The notes: generated from the letters alone by a model not told the origin. A stretch of DNA of 64,000 nt from Streptococcus pantholopis (GCF_001642085.1 NZ_CP014699.1:496001-560000); one strand, 5' to 3'; shown: positions 21,552 through 29,059, counted from the first letter of the stretch. Translations and numbers: made by a program.

Positions 21552-22232
21552 ATGGCTAAAGTTTATGTAGCCGGTTGTGAAGAAAAAATACAGGATCTGC
21601 TGGCTTTTTTTCTGCGTGAAGAGGGGATGGAAGTTGAGACCTTTGCTGCAAGAGATGAGTTACTTGAGCATTTGATAAAATCAGAAGCAGACCTTCTGAT
21701 TTTGGATAGCGCAATCGCTGATAAGGACGGCTTTGAGCTGATAAAAACAATCCGCCGGCATCATGAACTGCCCATTATTTTGCTGGCGGCACAGGACAGT
21801 GATTATGAACTTGTAACTGCCTTTGCAGCCGGTGTAGATGACTATTTTGCTAAGCCCTTTTCTCCGCTTAAACTGACCCTGCAAGCAAAGGCTATCTTAT
21901 CCCGTCAGTACGGGGCAAACCGCCGGTCGGATAAGCTGATTTATGGAGGGCTGGCTTTATCTCCTAAAAGCCGCTCTGCTTTTTATCAGGGACAGATTAT
22001 AGAGCTGACTAAGACTGAATTTAAGCTGCTAAAATACCTATTAGAACGTAAGGAAGAAGCTGTAGCACGGAAAGATCTTTTAACAGAAGTCTGGGGTTAT
22101 GAAGATATCGTTGAGACTCGGGCTGCAGATGATACCGTTAAGCGTCTGCGGAAAAAACTTAAAGCCGCTCAGGCGCCCATTTATATTGAGACAATCTGGG
22201 GTTATGGTTTCAAATTGACCAAAAATAATTGA
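21552..22232 (+). CDS. Orphan OmpR/PhoB-type response regulator with degenerate receiver
   Basis: A 226-residue protein with an N-terminal receiver and a C-terminal winged helix (LTKTEFKLLKYL, VKRLRKKLKAA, IWGYGFKL). Asp52 (LLILDS) and Lys101 (FAKPF) are kept. The acidic pair that binds magnesium is replaced by Gly8-Cys9, and the switch Thr/Ser by Ala79, so normal phosphorylation is doubtful. No histidine kinase gene is adjacent. It may act constitutively or through another signal; Cys9 in the pocket is notable. Regulated genes unknown. Confidence 0.85.
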   Translation: MAKVYVAGCEEKIQDLLAFFLREEGMEVETFAARDELLEHLIKSEADLLILDSAIADKDGFELIKTIRRHHELPIILLAAQDSDYELVTAFAAGVDDYFAKPFSPLKLTLQAKAILSRQYGANRRSDKLIYGGLALSPKSRSAFYQGQIIELTKTEFKLLKYLLERKEEAVARKDLLTEVWGYEDIVETRAADDTVKRLRKKLKAAQAPIYIETIWGYGFKLTKNN

Positions 22233-22400
22233 GGTCACTAAATGTTTCGGTACCCTGCCTGATTCAGTCTTTTTTAAGGTGCTGGCTCATTCAGATACTA
22301 TTTTATAGCAGTCAACCGGCTGGTCTTTTTTGCTTTCAAACCTTGACTGCAGCATTTGCCTTGCTTTAATCAGACTGCCACACTTTTGCCTCATTTTCAA

Positions 22401-22440
22401 CAATCAAAAACCAAGCTTTCGGGCTTGGTTTTTGATATAC
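22401..22440 (+). terminator. Strong terminator downstream of the response regulator
   Basis: Near-perfect hairpin ATCAAAAACCAAGC/GCTTGGTTTTTGAT with a short TTTCGG loop. The rest of 22233-22550 holds nothing I recognise. Confidence 0.8.
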
Positions 22441-22554
22441 TAAAAGTAGAGAATAAGGTGCTGCAGCCGGACTAGCTCAGCTGTGCTATCACTTTTTTAA
22501 AACATAGTGAATGAATCAGGATGCAAGTGCTGCGATACAAAGAAGCATACTTTC

Positions 22555-22803
22555 AAATTCTCCTTGCGTTTTTAACGCCCTTTGTATCTTGTTGGAACTG
22601 AATACGGGCTCAGCTCTGTGCAAAAAATATGGTTAAGTTTAGACTTGATTTCAAATTGGTCAGCCGTAAACGTCTGAAGGCTTTATCGTCCTAGCGGCCG
22701 ACCGCAGCCTTCTAATCGTCCTGGCAGAGGTGCGCTGACGAAATCGAAGATTTCTGGCTTACCGTCATTTTTGCTGTGAGCTTTTAATACCCTTTGTATC
22801 TTG
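22555..22803 (+). repeat. Two hairpin repeats, one degenerate (F7) and one with a single core (F8)
   Basis: F7 keeps only its right part (TTGCGTTTTTAACG...CTTTGTATCTTG, ending 22591). F8 (22598-22803) is complete with one 105-bp core; its GTATCTTG end lies four bases before AAGGAGG of the PepSY gene. Confidence 0.8.
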
Positions 22804-22821
22804 GTGAAGGAGGTGGTTATT

Positions 22822-23418
22822 ATGAAAAGGCGATTGTTGAAAATCGGTCTTCCGCTTTTAGTAATTATTAGTGTCATTGGCGGGCTTATTTTTGCTTATT
22901 TGCGTCCGCACTATAAACTGTCTGCGCAGCAAGCGCAGTCTATTGCTCTAAAGCATGCAGGCTTGACTGCTTCTGATGTCACTTTCAGCTCTACAAAAAG
23001 GGACACTGAAAACTTTAGAGCTACCTATGAAGTTGAATTTCATACAAAAGACACAGAATATGACTATACCATCGATGCGGCAGATGGCAGTGTCTTAAGT
23101 CATGATTTAGAAACAAAAGGAACTACTGCATCAAGTTCAACAAGTGCTAGCTCGAGCACAGCACCCAGTTCTGATACAAGCTCGGATAAGAGTGATCAGG
23201 AACTTACGGCAGATCAGGCCAAAGCAATTGCGCTCACAGATGCCGGTTTAGAAGAGTCTGCTGTTATCAATCTGAAAGTCGAAAAAGAATTTGAGTATAA
23301 CCGGTCTTACTATGAAGTGGACTTTGACGATCCGGTAGCCGGTTTGGAGTATGATTACGATATCGATTCTGTAAGCGGTGAAATCCTTAAGCGCAGCCAA
23401 GAACCGCTCAATGATTAA
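22822..23418 (+). CDS. Membrane-anchored protein with two PepSY domains
   Basis: A 198-residue protein. The N-terminal basic segment and one transmembrane helix (LLKIGLPLLVIISVIGGLIF) put the rest outside the cell. Two PepSY-like repeats follow (LSAQQAQSIALKHAG... and LTADQAKAIALTDAG..., each ending in a DYxID(A/S)xxGxxL strand), joined by a Ser/Thr-rich linker. PepSY domains are known as protease-inhibitor-like modules, but the role here is unknown. The ATG at 22822 is chosen for the AAGGAGG ten bases upstream. Near the Rgg gene (23-base gap), but with a different base composition. Confidence 0.85.
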   Translation: MKRRLLKIGLPLLVIISVIGGLIFAYLRPHYKLSAQQAQSIALKHAGLTASDVTFSSTKRDTENFRATYEVEFHTKDTEYDYTIDAADGSVLSHDLETKGTTASSSTSASSSTAPSSDTSSDKSDQELTADQAKAIALTDAGLEESAVINLKVEKEFEYNRSYYEVDFDDPVAGLEYDYDIDSVSGEILKRSQEPLND

Positions 23419-23441
23419 GATGAGCAGGGAGAAGTATTGTT

Positions 23442-24308
23442 TTGACAAAATTAGATTCATTTCGTTTAGGAGAGCTTTATAGAGAATTGCGAATAGCTAG
23501 AGGCCTAAAAATGAAAGACATTGTTAATAGTGAGTTGTCCCAAGCACAATTATCCAAATTTGAGAATGGTCAAACAATGCTGTCAGCAGATAAATTATTG
23601 ATTGCAATCTCTGCTATTCATATGAGTTTAGCCGAATTTGAACATGCTTATCATCAATATGAAGATAGTTCCTTTTTTAAACAAGCTAAGCTAATTTTTC
23701 AATATCATTCCAGTAAGGATATCAAAGGTCTCGAAGAACTTCTAACAATTTATGCTGACAGTTCTGAGACTTATGATATTTATAATAAACTTAATAGCAT
23801 TGTTATACACTGTGCTATTCATGACTTAAAGCCAGAACATACCATCTCAGATAGCGATAAAGATTTTATTACAACCTATCTTTATAGTGTTGAAGAGTGG
23901 ACAGAATATGAATTGTATATATTTGGTAATACTTTACAAGTATTGTCAAATAGCGACATCATATTTCTTGGAAAAGCTTTTACAGAAAGGGACTCGCTAT
24001 ACTTATCAATTCTAAATAATAAATATCGAACTCAGCTAGTCTTGCTAAATATTATTTTTGTGTTGTTAGAAAGAAAGCAGTACTATTATGCTGATTATTT
24101 TGTAAAGCATTTAGAAACTATTCTGACTTATCAAGATATGTTTGCAAAGACTGTTCTTATTTTTTTGAAAAAGGTTTTAGATTATCAAGAAGGAAGAGAC
24201 ACTAAGCTGACAGATTTAGAAGATTACATCTGCAATGTTAGGAATTTAGGACACGAAGATGTTGCAGCATTTCTTCAAGATAATATTGATAATTTAATGA
24301 AAGATTAA
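23442..24308 (+). CDS. Rgg/GadR/MutR family transcriptional regulator
   Basis: A 288-residue regulator. The N-terminal helix-turn-helix (LGELYRELRIARGLKMKDI...SQAQLSKFENGQ) is followed by a helical TPR-like domain, as in the peptide-responsive Rgg family. The start is TTG with GGGAG upstream; no ATG gives a full domain. It is convergent with an MFS exporter gene that is preceded by two 11-codon peptide genes and a methyltransferase gene. It is a candidate regulator of that operon and receptor for its peptide, which is inference. The gene is markedly AT-rich compared with its left neighbours. Confidence 0.88.
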   Translation: MTKLDSFRLGELYRELRIARGLKMKDIVNSELSQAQLSKFENGQTMLSADKLLIAISAIHMSLAEFEHAYHQYEDSSFFKQAKLIFQYHSSKDIKGLEELLTIYADSSETYDIYNKLNSIVIHCAIHDLKPEHTISDSDKDFITTYLYSVEEWTEYELYIFGNTLQVLSNSDIIFLGKAFTERDSLYLSILNNKYRTQLVLLNIIFVLLERKQYYYADYFVKHLETILTYQDMFAKTVLIFLKKVLDYQEGRDTKLTDLEDYICNVRNLGHEDVAAFLQDNIDNLMKD

Positions 24309-24463
24309 AGAGGCTGGGACAAAGGTCCTGCCTCGTTTTGCTTTTTAGACATATGCGCAGTGGTTGATAAGAATTTCCTATCAACTGTGTGGAGGAGTCG
24401 GCACAACAAAACCGAAATTTCGTCATTTATGACGATTTACCGATTTTTGTCCTACCTCTTTTG
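24308..24463. repeat. Inverted-repeat element with terminator ends, overlapping the MFS gene 3' end
   Basis: AAAGAGGCTGGGACAAA on the left is matched by the complement of TTTGTCCTACCTCTTT on the right. Inside are hairpins GTTGATA/TATCAAC and CGTCAT/ATGACG. The left part (24310-24339) is itself a GAGGC...GCCTC terminator with T run for the Rgg gene. The last dozen codons of the exporter lie within it. Confidence 0.65.
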
Positions 24464-25668
24464 GTTAGAAACAGACTGATTATTATCAGTAATAGAGCGT
24501 AAACAATGAAACTGGAGTAAGCAAGAATCATACTGATAGTTGATATCATCGGAAATATTAAGCTTGTCAATGGGGGGACGATTACTAAAAGAGCATTAAC
24601 ACTTGTAATGATTCCCCCTATTCTTTCTACTGGTGAACGATTGACAACATCTGCAGAAAATCTTGGAGCAACAATCCCCAGTAGGAAGGCAAGGCAGCTA
24701 TTGGCTAAAAGAATTATCCAAATATTATTAAAAATGAAACCGGCTCCTACTAAAATAATCATCAGATCAGACCAGATATTGATATGAAAAGTCGAATATT
24801 TTCTAAAAACTTTTGTGGTTAAACTATTTCCAAAAACCATGGATAAAGTAATCATTCCTGACAAGAGAGAAATTTTAACAGGGTTGCTCAAAAGGGTTAA
24901 GTCATTGTTATCCTTGATAAACAGGGCAAATAAAGGGGTTAAACCTCCAAAAAATCCATTGAGCATTGCTAACTGAATTAAATTATTTAATAACATATGA
25001 TCAGATAGAAAAGAACGTAGATTAGATGTGACAATTGAAAATGTTTTTTCATGTTCAGATGTTTTTATCTTAGTTTCTTGTTTTTTGAGAGACGGCTTAA
25101 GTAACAAGTAAAGTAAAGCAACGATTAGAAAAATGAGGGCATTTATCATTGCTAATGAACTTTCTGTACAGACAGTCAGTAACGATGCCCCAATGAAGGT
25201 GGCTAAAACAGTAACTAACTGAGTCCCTACGCTGACAAATCCTTGCGCCTCTTCCATGTTCTCTGCTTTAATCAGCGTTTTTGTAAAAGGTGAAAACAAT
25301 GCTGTTGAGTAATTTCCGCTAATATCGGACAGTAAATTTAAGAAGGAGGCAAATAGAACTAAAATTAAAGTCGGAGGATATCTAAAAATAAATCCTATAC
25401 CAATATACATAAATGCTCTGAAAAGTGAGCTTCCTATTAAATACCGTAGTTTTTGATTCTGTCGATCGGCTACTGCACCTAAGTATAAACTAATTAGGAT
25501 AGGAAGCGTCTCTGAGGCTGATACGATCATGACAGCTAAGCTTCCGTTTGGAAGAGAAGTTGCTATTGTTAGCATTGCTGTATAAAATAGCTTATCTCCG
25601 ATTTTAGATACTAAATTAATACTAGTAAGTTGAACGAAGAGTTTATTTTTTTTTAAAAACTTGAACAT
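24427..25668 (-). CDS. MFS transporter, probable peptide or drug exporter
   Basis: A 413-residue membrane protein with about 12 hydrophobic segments. The loop motif A variant LGAVADRQNQKLRYL lies between helices 2 and 3, and a charged central loop (KPSLKKQETKIKTSEHEK) separates the halves, as in MFS efflux proteins. It is the last gene of the minus-strand operon after the methyltransferase and the two 11-codon genes, with a hairpin terminator in between. It may export the peptide product, by analogy with MFS exporters of tiny modified peptides such as microcin C. Substrate unproven. Confidence 0.85.
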   Translation of the reverse strand: MFKFLKKNKLFVQLTSINLVSKIGDKLFYTAMLTIATSLPNGSLAVMIVSASETLPILISLYLGAVADRQNQKLRYLIGSSLFRAFMYIGIGFIFRYPPTLILVLFASFLNLLSDISGNYSTALFSPFTKTLIKAENMEEAQGFVSVGTQLVTVLATFIGASLLTVCTESSLAMINALIFLIVALLYLLLKPSLKKQETKIKTSEHEKTFSIVTSNLRSFLSDHMLLNNLIQLAMLNGFFGGLTPLFALFIKDNNDLTLLSNPVKISLLSGMITLSMVFGNSLTTKVFRKYSTFHINIWSDLMIILVGAGFIFNNIWIILLANSCLAFLLGIVAPRFSADVVNRSPVERIGGIITSVNALLVIVPPLTSLIFPMISTISMILAYSSFIVYALLLIIISLFLTKRGRTKIGKSS

Positions 25669-25705
25669 TTTTCTATCCTAAAATGAAGGGATTTTTAATA
25701 AAAAA

Positions 25706-25745
25706 GCAAAATTTGATATTGGAAATTTCTTCTATCAAATTTTGC
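25706..25745 (-). terminator. Terminator/attenuator between peptide gene 2 and the exporter
   Basis: Perfect 13-bp stem GCAAAATTTGATA/TATCAAATTTTGC with a 14-base loop, followed on the minus strand by six T. It should limit transcription into the exporter and leave a short transcript for the methyltransferase and peptides. Confidence 0.8.
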
Positions 25746-25814
25746 ATATAATATTTCAAATTTTATAGAAGGCCCTATCTGATCAGGTGCCTCCAATGCA
25801 GATGATAATATATA

Positions 25815-25850
25815 TCATGCAATAATAATAAGACCTTGTGTTGTTGTCAT
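25815..25850 (-). CDS. Eleven-residue peptide gene, copy 2 (MTTTQGLIIIA)
   Basis: ATG ACA ACA ACA CAA GGT CTT ATT ATT ATT GCA TGA, with GAAGGAGGTG nine bases upstream, one of the best ribosome binding sites in the window. It differs from copy 1 by one residue (Thr4 for Glu4), yet five other codons differ synonymously, which argues that the peptide itself is selected. No leader or signal sequence. The hydrophobic GLIIIA tail recalls the mature pheromones of Rgg regulators. Function unknown: signal, or substrate of the adjacent methyltransferase. Confidence 0.75.
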   Translation of the reverse strand: MTTTQGLIIIA

Positions 25851-25889
25851 AATACTTCACCTCCTTCATATAGCTTATGTGACTAATTA

Positions 25890-25925
25890 TTACGCAATGA
25901 TAATGAGACCTTGTTCCGTAGTCAT
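25890..25925 (-). CDS. Eleven-residue peptide gene, copy 1 (MTTEQGLIIIA)
   Basis: ATG ACT ACG GAA CAA GGT CTC ATT ATC ATT GCG TAA. The ribosome binding site AAAGGGGGTG lies five bases upstream and overlaps the stop codon of the methyltransferase gene, so expression is surely coupled. An in-frame ATG at that stop (ATGA) would give a 17-residue form starting MKGGDY, but the internal ATG has the better site and matches copy 2. Same GLIIIA tail as copy 2. No known family recognised. Confidence 0.75.
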   Translation of the reverse strand: MTTEQGLIIIA

Positions 25926-25939
25926 ATAATCACCCCCTT

Positions 25940-26728
25940 TCATTTATTATTGATTTTTGAACATTCAACAATCATATATGGTGCATTAATATTAAAATTT
26001 TCATTATTATAATTACCATATACTTTTATGATAGATAACCCTGCTTCAGCAAGTAAATATTTTAATTCATTTAATGAATATAATCTTAAATCAATTGAAT
26101 AGTTTTTATCTATACCATCAATAATTCTAACCTGTTCAATATTTAAGATGCCTTTTTCTGAATCAAGAACTCGGTTTTCAAGTAAATAGCCAGTTGCAGT
26201 GTTGCCAAACCACATACGCTGACTAAGATTTTTTACTAAATAATCTCTATTCGCAAGATGCAAAACAAAGATACCATTGTCTGATAAAAGATTTGTATTT
26301 ATATTTTTAAAAATATTAATCGTTTTATCGTCTGGTAAATATCCAATTGAACTTTCCATACTGTAAATCAAATCATATTTAATATCAGGTTTAAAAAATT
26401 GAACATCAGACAAATATATTTTTCCTAGTGGGAGACTTTTTTGAGCGGTATTTACTGCTTCTGGATTTATATCAACACCATTAATTACGAAACCTTGGTC
26501 GCTTAATTTTTTAATATGTCGACCAGTACCACAGCACAAGTCTAAAATATTTAAGCCATTTTTGTGGGTGGTTTTTAAATAGTTATTTTTTAAAAAATCA
26601 ATTTGCAAATCTAACTCTATATTTAATAATTCTGAATACACCTTTGAGTAAGAGTGATCAAAAAAGTCATTTATAGCATTTGATTGAGCCTTTTCCTTTT
26701 CAACGTCTCTTATTTGTTCTAACTTCAA
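25940..26728 (-). CDS. Class I SAM-dependent methyltransferase
   Basis: A 262-residue methyltransferase. The SAM-binding glycine motif is ILDLCCGTGRH, the acidic ribose-binding residue is in INGVDINPEA, and the YDLIYSMESSIGYLP segment forms the next strand. The fold is of the Methyltransf_25/11 type, with no clear hint of substrate. The TTG at 26728 is chosen because GAGGTG lies six bases upstream; an in-frame ATG at 26752 coincides with the predicted transcription start. The stop overlaps the ribosome binding site of the 11-codon peptide gene, making that peptide, or something it controls, a plausible substrate. AT-rich. Confidence 0.82.
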   Translation of the reverse strand: MKLEQIRDVEKEKAQSNAINDFFDHSYSKVYSELLNIELDLQIDFLKNNYLKTTHKNGLNILDLCCGTGRHIKKLSDQGFVINGVDINPEAVNTAQKSLPLGKIYLSDVQFFKPDIKYDLIYSMESSIGYLPDDKTINIFKNINTNLLSDNGIFVLHLANRDYLVKNLSQRMWFGNTATGYLLENRVLDSEKGILNIEQVRIIDGIDKNYSIDLRLYSLNELKYLLAEAGLSIIKVYGNYNNENFNINAPYMIVECSKINNK

Positions 26729-26754
26729 ATTTATCACCTCGACTTCTTGCATAC

Positions 26755-26830
26755 ATCATATCACGAAAAATATAAAAGTCATCATTTATTCAAATATGAA
26801 TATAAAATACTGCTAATATTCATATTTGAA
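26755..26830 (-). promoter_or_regulatory. Promoter and 15-bp inverted-repeat operator of the methyltransferase-peptide operon
   Basis: On the minus strand, -10 TATGAT (26760-26755) with only a weak -35. Just upstream is a perfect inverted repeat, TTCAAATATGAATAT (26789-26803) and its complement (26816-26830), 12 bases apart. Such a site next to a poor -35 suits an activator such as Rgg. Confidence 0.65.
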
Positions 26831-27020
26831 ACAAGCAAGAATTTGCAGAGGGGTTTGGATTAATTTGTATTTGCAATATGACAGATATTACAATTGTCAA
26901 TAAAGCTATCTCTATGCTAATTGGGTTTTATTAACACGCCATACAAAAATGGATAAAGAATTTCTAGCTGCAAAAAAATATTATAGAAATAGAAACAAAT
27001 CTATTTTTAAGTAAATAAAA

Positions 27021-27043
27021 AGCCCTAAACAAAGGGCTTTACA
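27021..27043. terminator. Isolated terminator-like hairpin
   Basis: AAAGCCCT...AGGGCTTT with flanking A/T. It lies in 26831-27223, a gene-free stretch of degraded appearance between the methyltransferase promoter and the amino-acid transporter; I recognise no gene there. Confidence 0.55.
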
Positions 27044-27223
27044 GTCGAATTTTCCAAGAACATCAACAACCTGTTGCTAAAAAAATATTCTCTGATTCTT
27101 AAACTGGAGAAATAGCAGAGCGTATTGCGACTAAGTTTGGTTTTCAAAAAAATCACAGCTACCCGTTAAAGTAGCCATGATTGAGATATGATGTTTATAT
27201 ATTTTTCCTTTGCTGTTATAAAT

Positions 27224-27874
27224 TTACTCGGCTGCTTGTTCCCATCTTTTTGCTAAGCGTCTGGAAAAAGCAGAGATAGTAAAGTTAATGATAAAATAGA
27301 TTCCTGCTATCAAGGCGTACAGGGTAAAGACTTGGCTGGCCTCGAAGTAGCGTCCCATTAGGATTTGACTTTTTCCGAAAAGTTCCTGAATGGCAATAAC
27401 AGAATACAGAAGTGATGTATCCTTAATGACCGTCACGAATTGAGAAATAATGGCAGGCAGCATTTTTCGGAAGGCTTGAGGAAAGATAATATAGACGAAA
27501 ACCTGAAAATTTGTCATGCCTTGGGACAAGCCAGCTTCAGTCTGTCCGTTATCAACACCGTTTAAGCCGCCTCGGATAATTTCTGCCAGAGCAACGGAGG
27601 TGAATACGGTAAATGCAGTGATTCCGGCAGGTGTTGATTTAATCTGAAACACTAAGAAGATGATAAAAATCCAAAGAAGGTTAGGAACATTGCGCACAAA
27701 CTCAATATATACACTGGAAATCAGGCGCAGCAGCCTATTTTTTCCATTTCGCATAACCGCCAGAAGCGTTCCAATAAGGGTTGAGAGCACAATAGAAATA
27801 AAGGAAATATAAAGAGTCAGTCCTAAACCTTGGAGAATAAAATTCAAATTAGTTTGTGTTAAAACTGATGACAT
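27224..27874 (-). CDS. Polar amino-acid ABC transporter permease (second)
   Basis: A 216-residue HisMQ-type inner membrane permease with about five helices. The EAA loop EAGLSQGMTNFQVFVYIIFPQA contacts the ATPase. It is the last gene of the four-gene amino-acid transporter operon on this strand, 85 bases after the first permease gene. With it, it would form the channel for glutamine, glutamate or a related amino acid; specificity cannot be read from sequence. Confidence 0.88.
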   Translation of the reverse strand: MSSVLTQTNLNFILQGLGLTLYISFISIVLSTLIGTLLAVMRNGKNRLLRLISSVYIEFVRNVPNLLWIFIIFLVFQIKSTPAGITAFTVFTSVALAEIIRGGLNGVDNGQTEAGLSQGMTNFQVFVYIIFPQAFRKMLPAIISQFVTVIKDTSLLYSVIAIQELFGKSQILMGRYFEASQVFTLYALIAGIYFIINFTISAFSRRLAKRWEQAAE

Positions 27875-27959
27875 AGATAGAATCTCCTTACAATCAGGCT
27901 ATAAAAGCGTCTAAACAAAGGGCATGGAGTGCACTGTCATTTTGCGGACACTTTTTAAA

Positions 27960-28661
27960 TTACAGTGAATATGATTTCTTGTTTTCTTCTTCCATTCGGC
28001 GAGCCCAAGTTGCGAGTGGGAAACACATAATAAAATAAAGAAATGCGGCACCGGCAAAAGCAGGGACATAGTTGGTTGTGTCATAGGCCCAAGCCTTGGA
28101 TACAAACATGATATCGGCTCCGGAAATAATAGCCACGGTTGATGTGTTTTTTATCAGGTTAACCACTTGATTAGTCATCGGCGGCAGGATAGTTCGGACA
28201 GCCTGCGGTAAAATGATCAAGCTCATGGTTTGACTGTAGGTGAAGCCTTGAGAAAGTGCAGCTTCTGTCTGTCCGCGCGGGACAGCTTCGATACCTGAAC
28301 GGATCACTTCAGAAATATAGGCACCGTGATAGATCCCGACACAGAGAACAGCTGTGAAAAAGGTTGAAATCATAATCGCACCGCCGCTGATGATTGCAAG
28401 ACCATAGTAGACAAACACAAACTGGACAAGAAGCGGGGTGTTTTGAAAAACTTCAACATAGACACGGGCAATGGCCTTGAATATTTTATTTTTAGATGAG
28501 CTCATAGCTCCAAAAATAATGCCTAACATTAAAGCCAGCAGCAGGGCGGCAGCAGACATCCCCAATGTATAGAAGAAGCCCTTGATAAACTCTCCAAAAT
28601 GAGCAAAGAAATCACTCCAGCGTGATAAAGCAAACGGACTGCTTGTTGTTAATATAACCAC
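27960..28661 (-). CDS. Polar amino-acid ABC transporter permease (first)
   Basis: A 233-residue HisMQ-type permease with the EAA loop EAALSQGFTYSQTMSLIILPQA. The start is taken as GTG at 28661, with AAGGAGG six bases upstream; longer frames run into the ribosome binding site and the repeat. A hairpin repeat ends a few bases before it, so this gene and the next are separated from the binding-protein and ATPase genes by about 520 bases containing a terminator and two repeats. Confidence 0.87.
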   Translation of the reverse strand: MVILTTSSPFALSRWSDFFAHFGEFIKGFFYTLGMSAAALLLALMLGIIFGAMSSSKNKIFKAIARVYVEVFQNTPLLVQFVFVYYGLAIISGGAIMISTFFTAVLCVGIYHGAYISEVIRSGIEAVPRGQTEAALSQGFTYSQTMSLIILPQAVRTILPPMTNQVVNLIKNTSTVAIISGADIMFVSKAWAYDTTNYVPAFAGAAFLYFIMCFPLATWARRMEEENKKSYSL

Positions 28662-28677
28662 ATGACCCTCCTTTAAC

Positions 28678-28997
28678 AAGATACAAAGGCCGTATAAAAA
28701 TCCGTATGAAAATAGGGGATGGCAAGTGATGCTTGCATCACGCTGACAGCCATCTGTTTCACTAGGATTTTAGGCCGTGTTCAATTCATAAGATACAAAG
28801 GCCGTTAAAACGCAAAAGGAAAATAGGCGGTAAGTCCCGAAATCTTTGATTTCGCAGACGCACCTCTGCCAGAACGACTAGAAGGCTGCGGTCGGCCGCT
28901 AGGACGACAAAGCTTTCAGACGTTTACGGCTGCCGAACTGTGAAATCAGTCTATATTTGACCATGCTTTTTCCCGCAGCGTTTGAGGCCTAATTTAA
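28678..28997 (-). repeat. Two hairpin repeats (R6, R7) inside the amino-acid transporter operon
   Basis: R6 (28678-28786) is the short AAAATCC/GGATTTT form. R7 (28790-28997) has one core and AAACGC/GCGTTT arms, with its TTGAACAC end decayed. The sense strand runs toward the permease genes, ending at the AAGGAGG of the first permease. Confidence 0.85.
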
Positions 28998-29059
28998 TCG
29001 TCGGGGTTATTCGTTTACAGCTTAAAACTAAACCAGGAAATTTAAGTTGAAATGAATTT

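Noticed and set aside
25783..25869. A 28-residue minus-strand frame (MKEVKYYDNN... ending IIICIGGT) overlapping peptide gene 2, superficially like an Rgg pheromone precursor
   Set aside because: It has no ribosome binding site, reads the Shine-Dalgarno of peptide gene 2 as codons, and has no counterpart at peptide gene 1, where the equivalent ATG is in frame with the 11-mer.
26878..26934. An 18-residue plus-strand frame (MTDITIVNKAISMLIGFY) divergent from the methyltransferase operon
   Set aside because: No Shine-Dalgarno and no duplication or context supporting translation; in a region that looks degraded.
26949..27014. A 21-residue plus-strand frame (MDKEFLAAKKYYRNRNKSIFK)
   Set aside because: No ribosome binding site; likely a remnant or chance frame.
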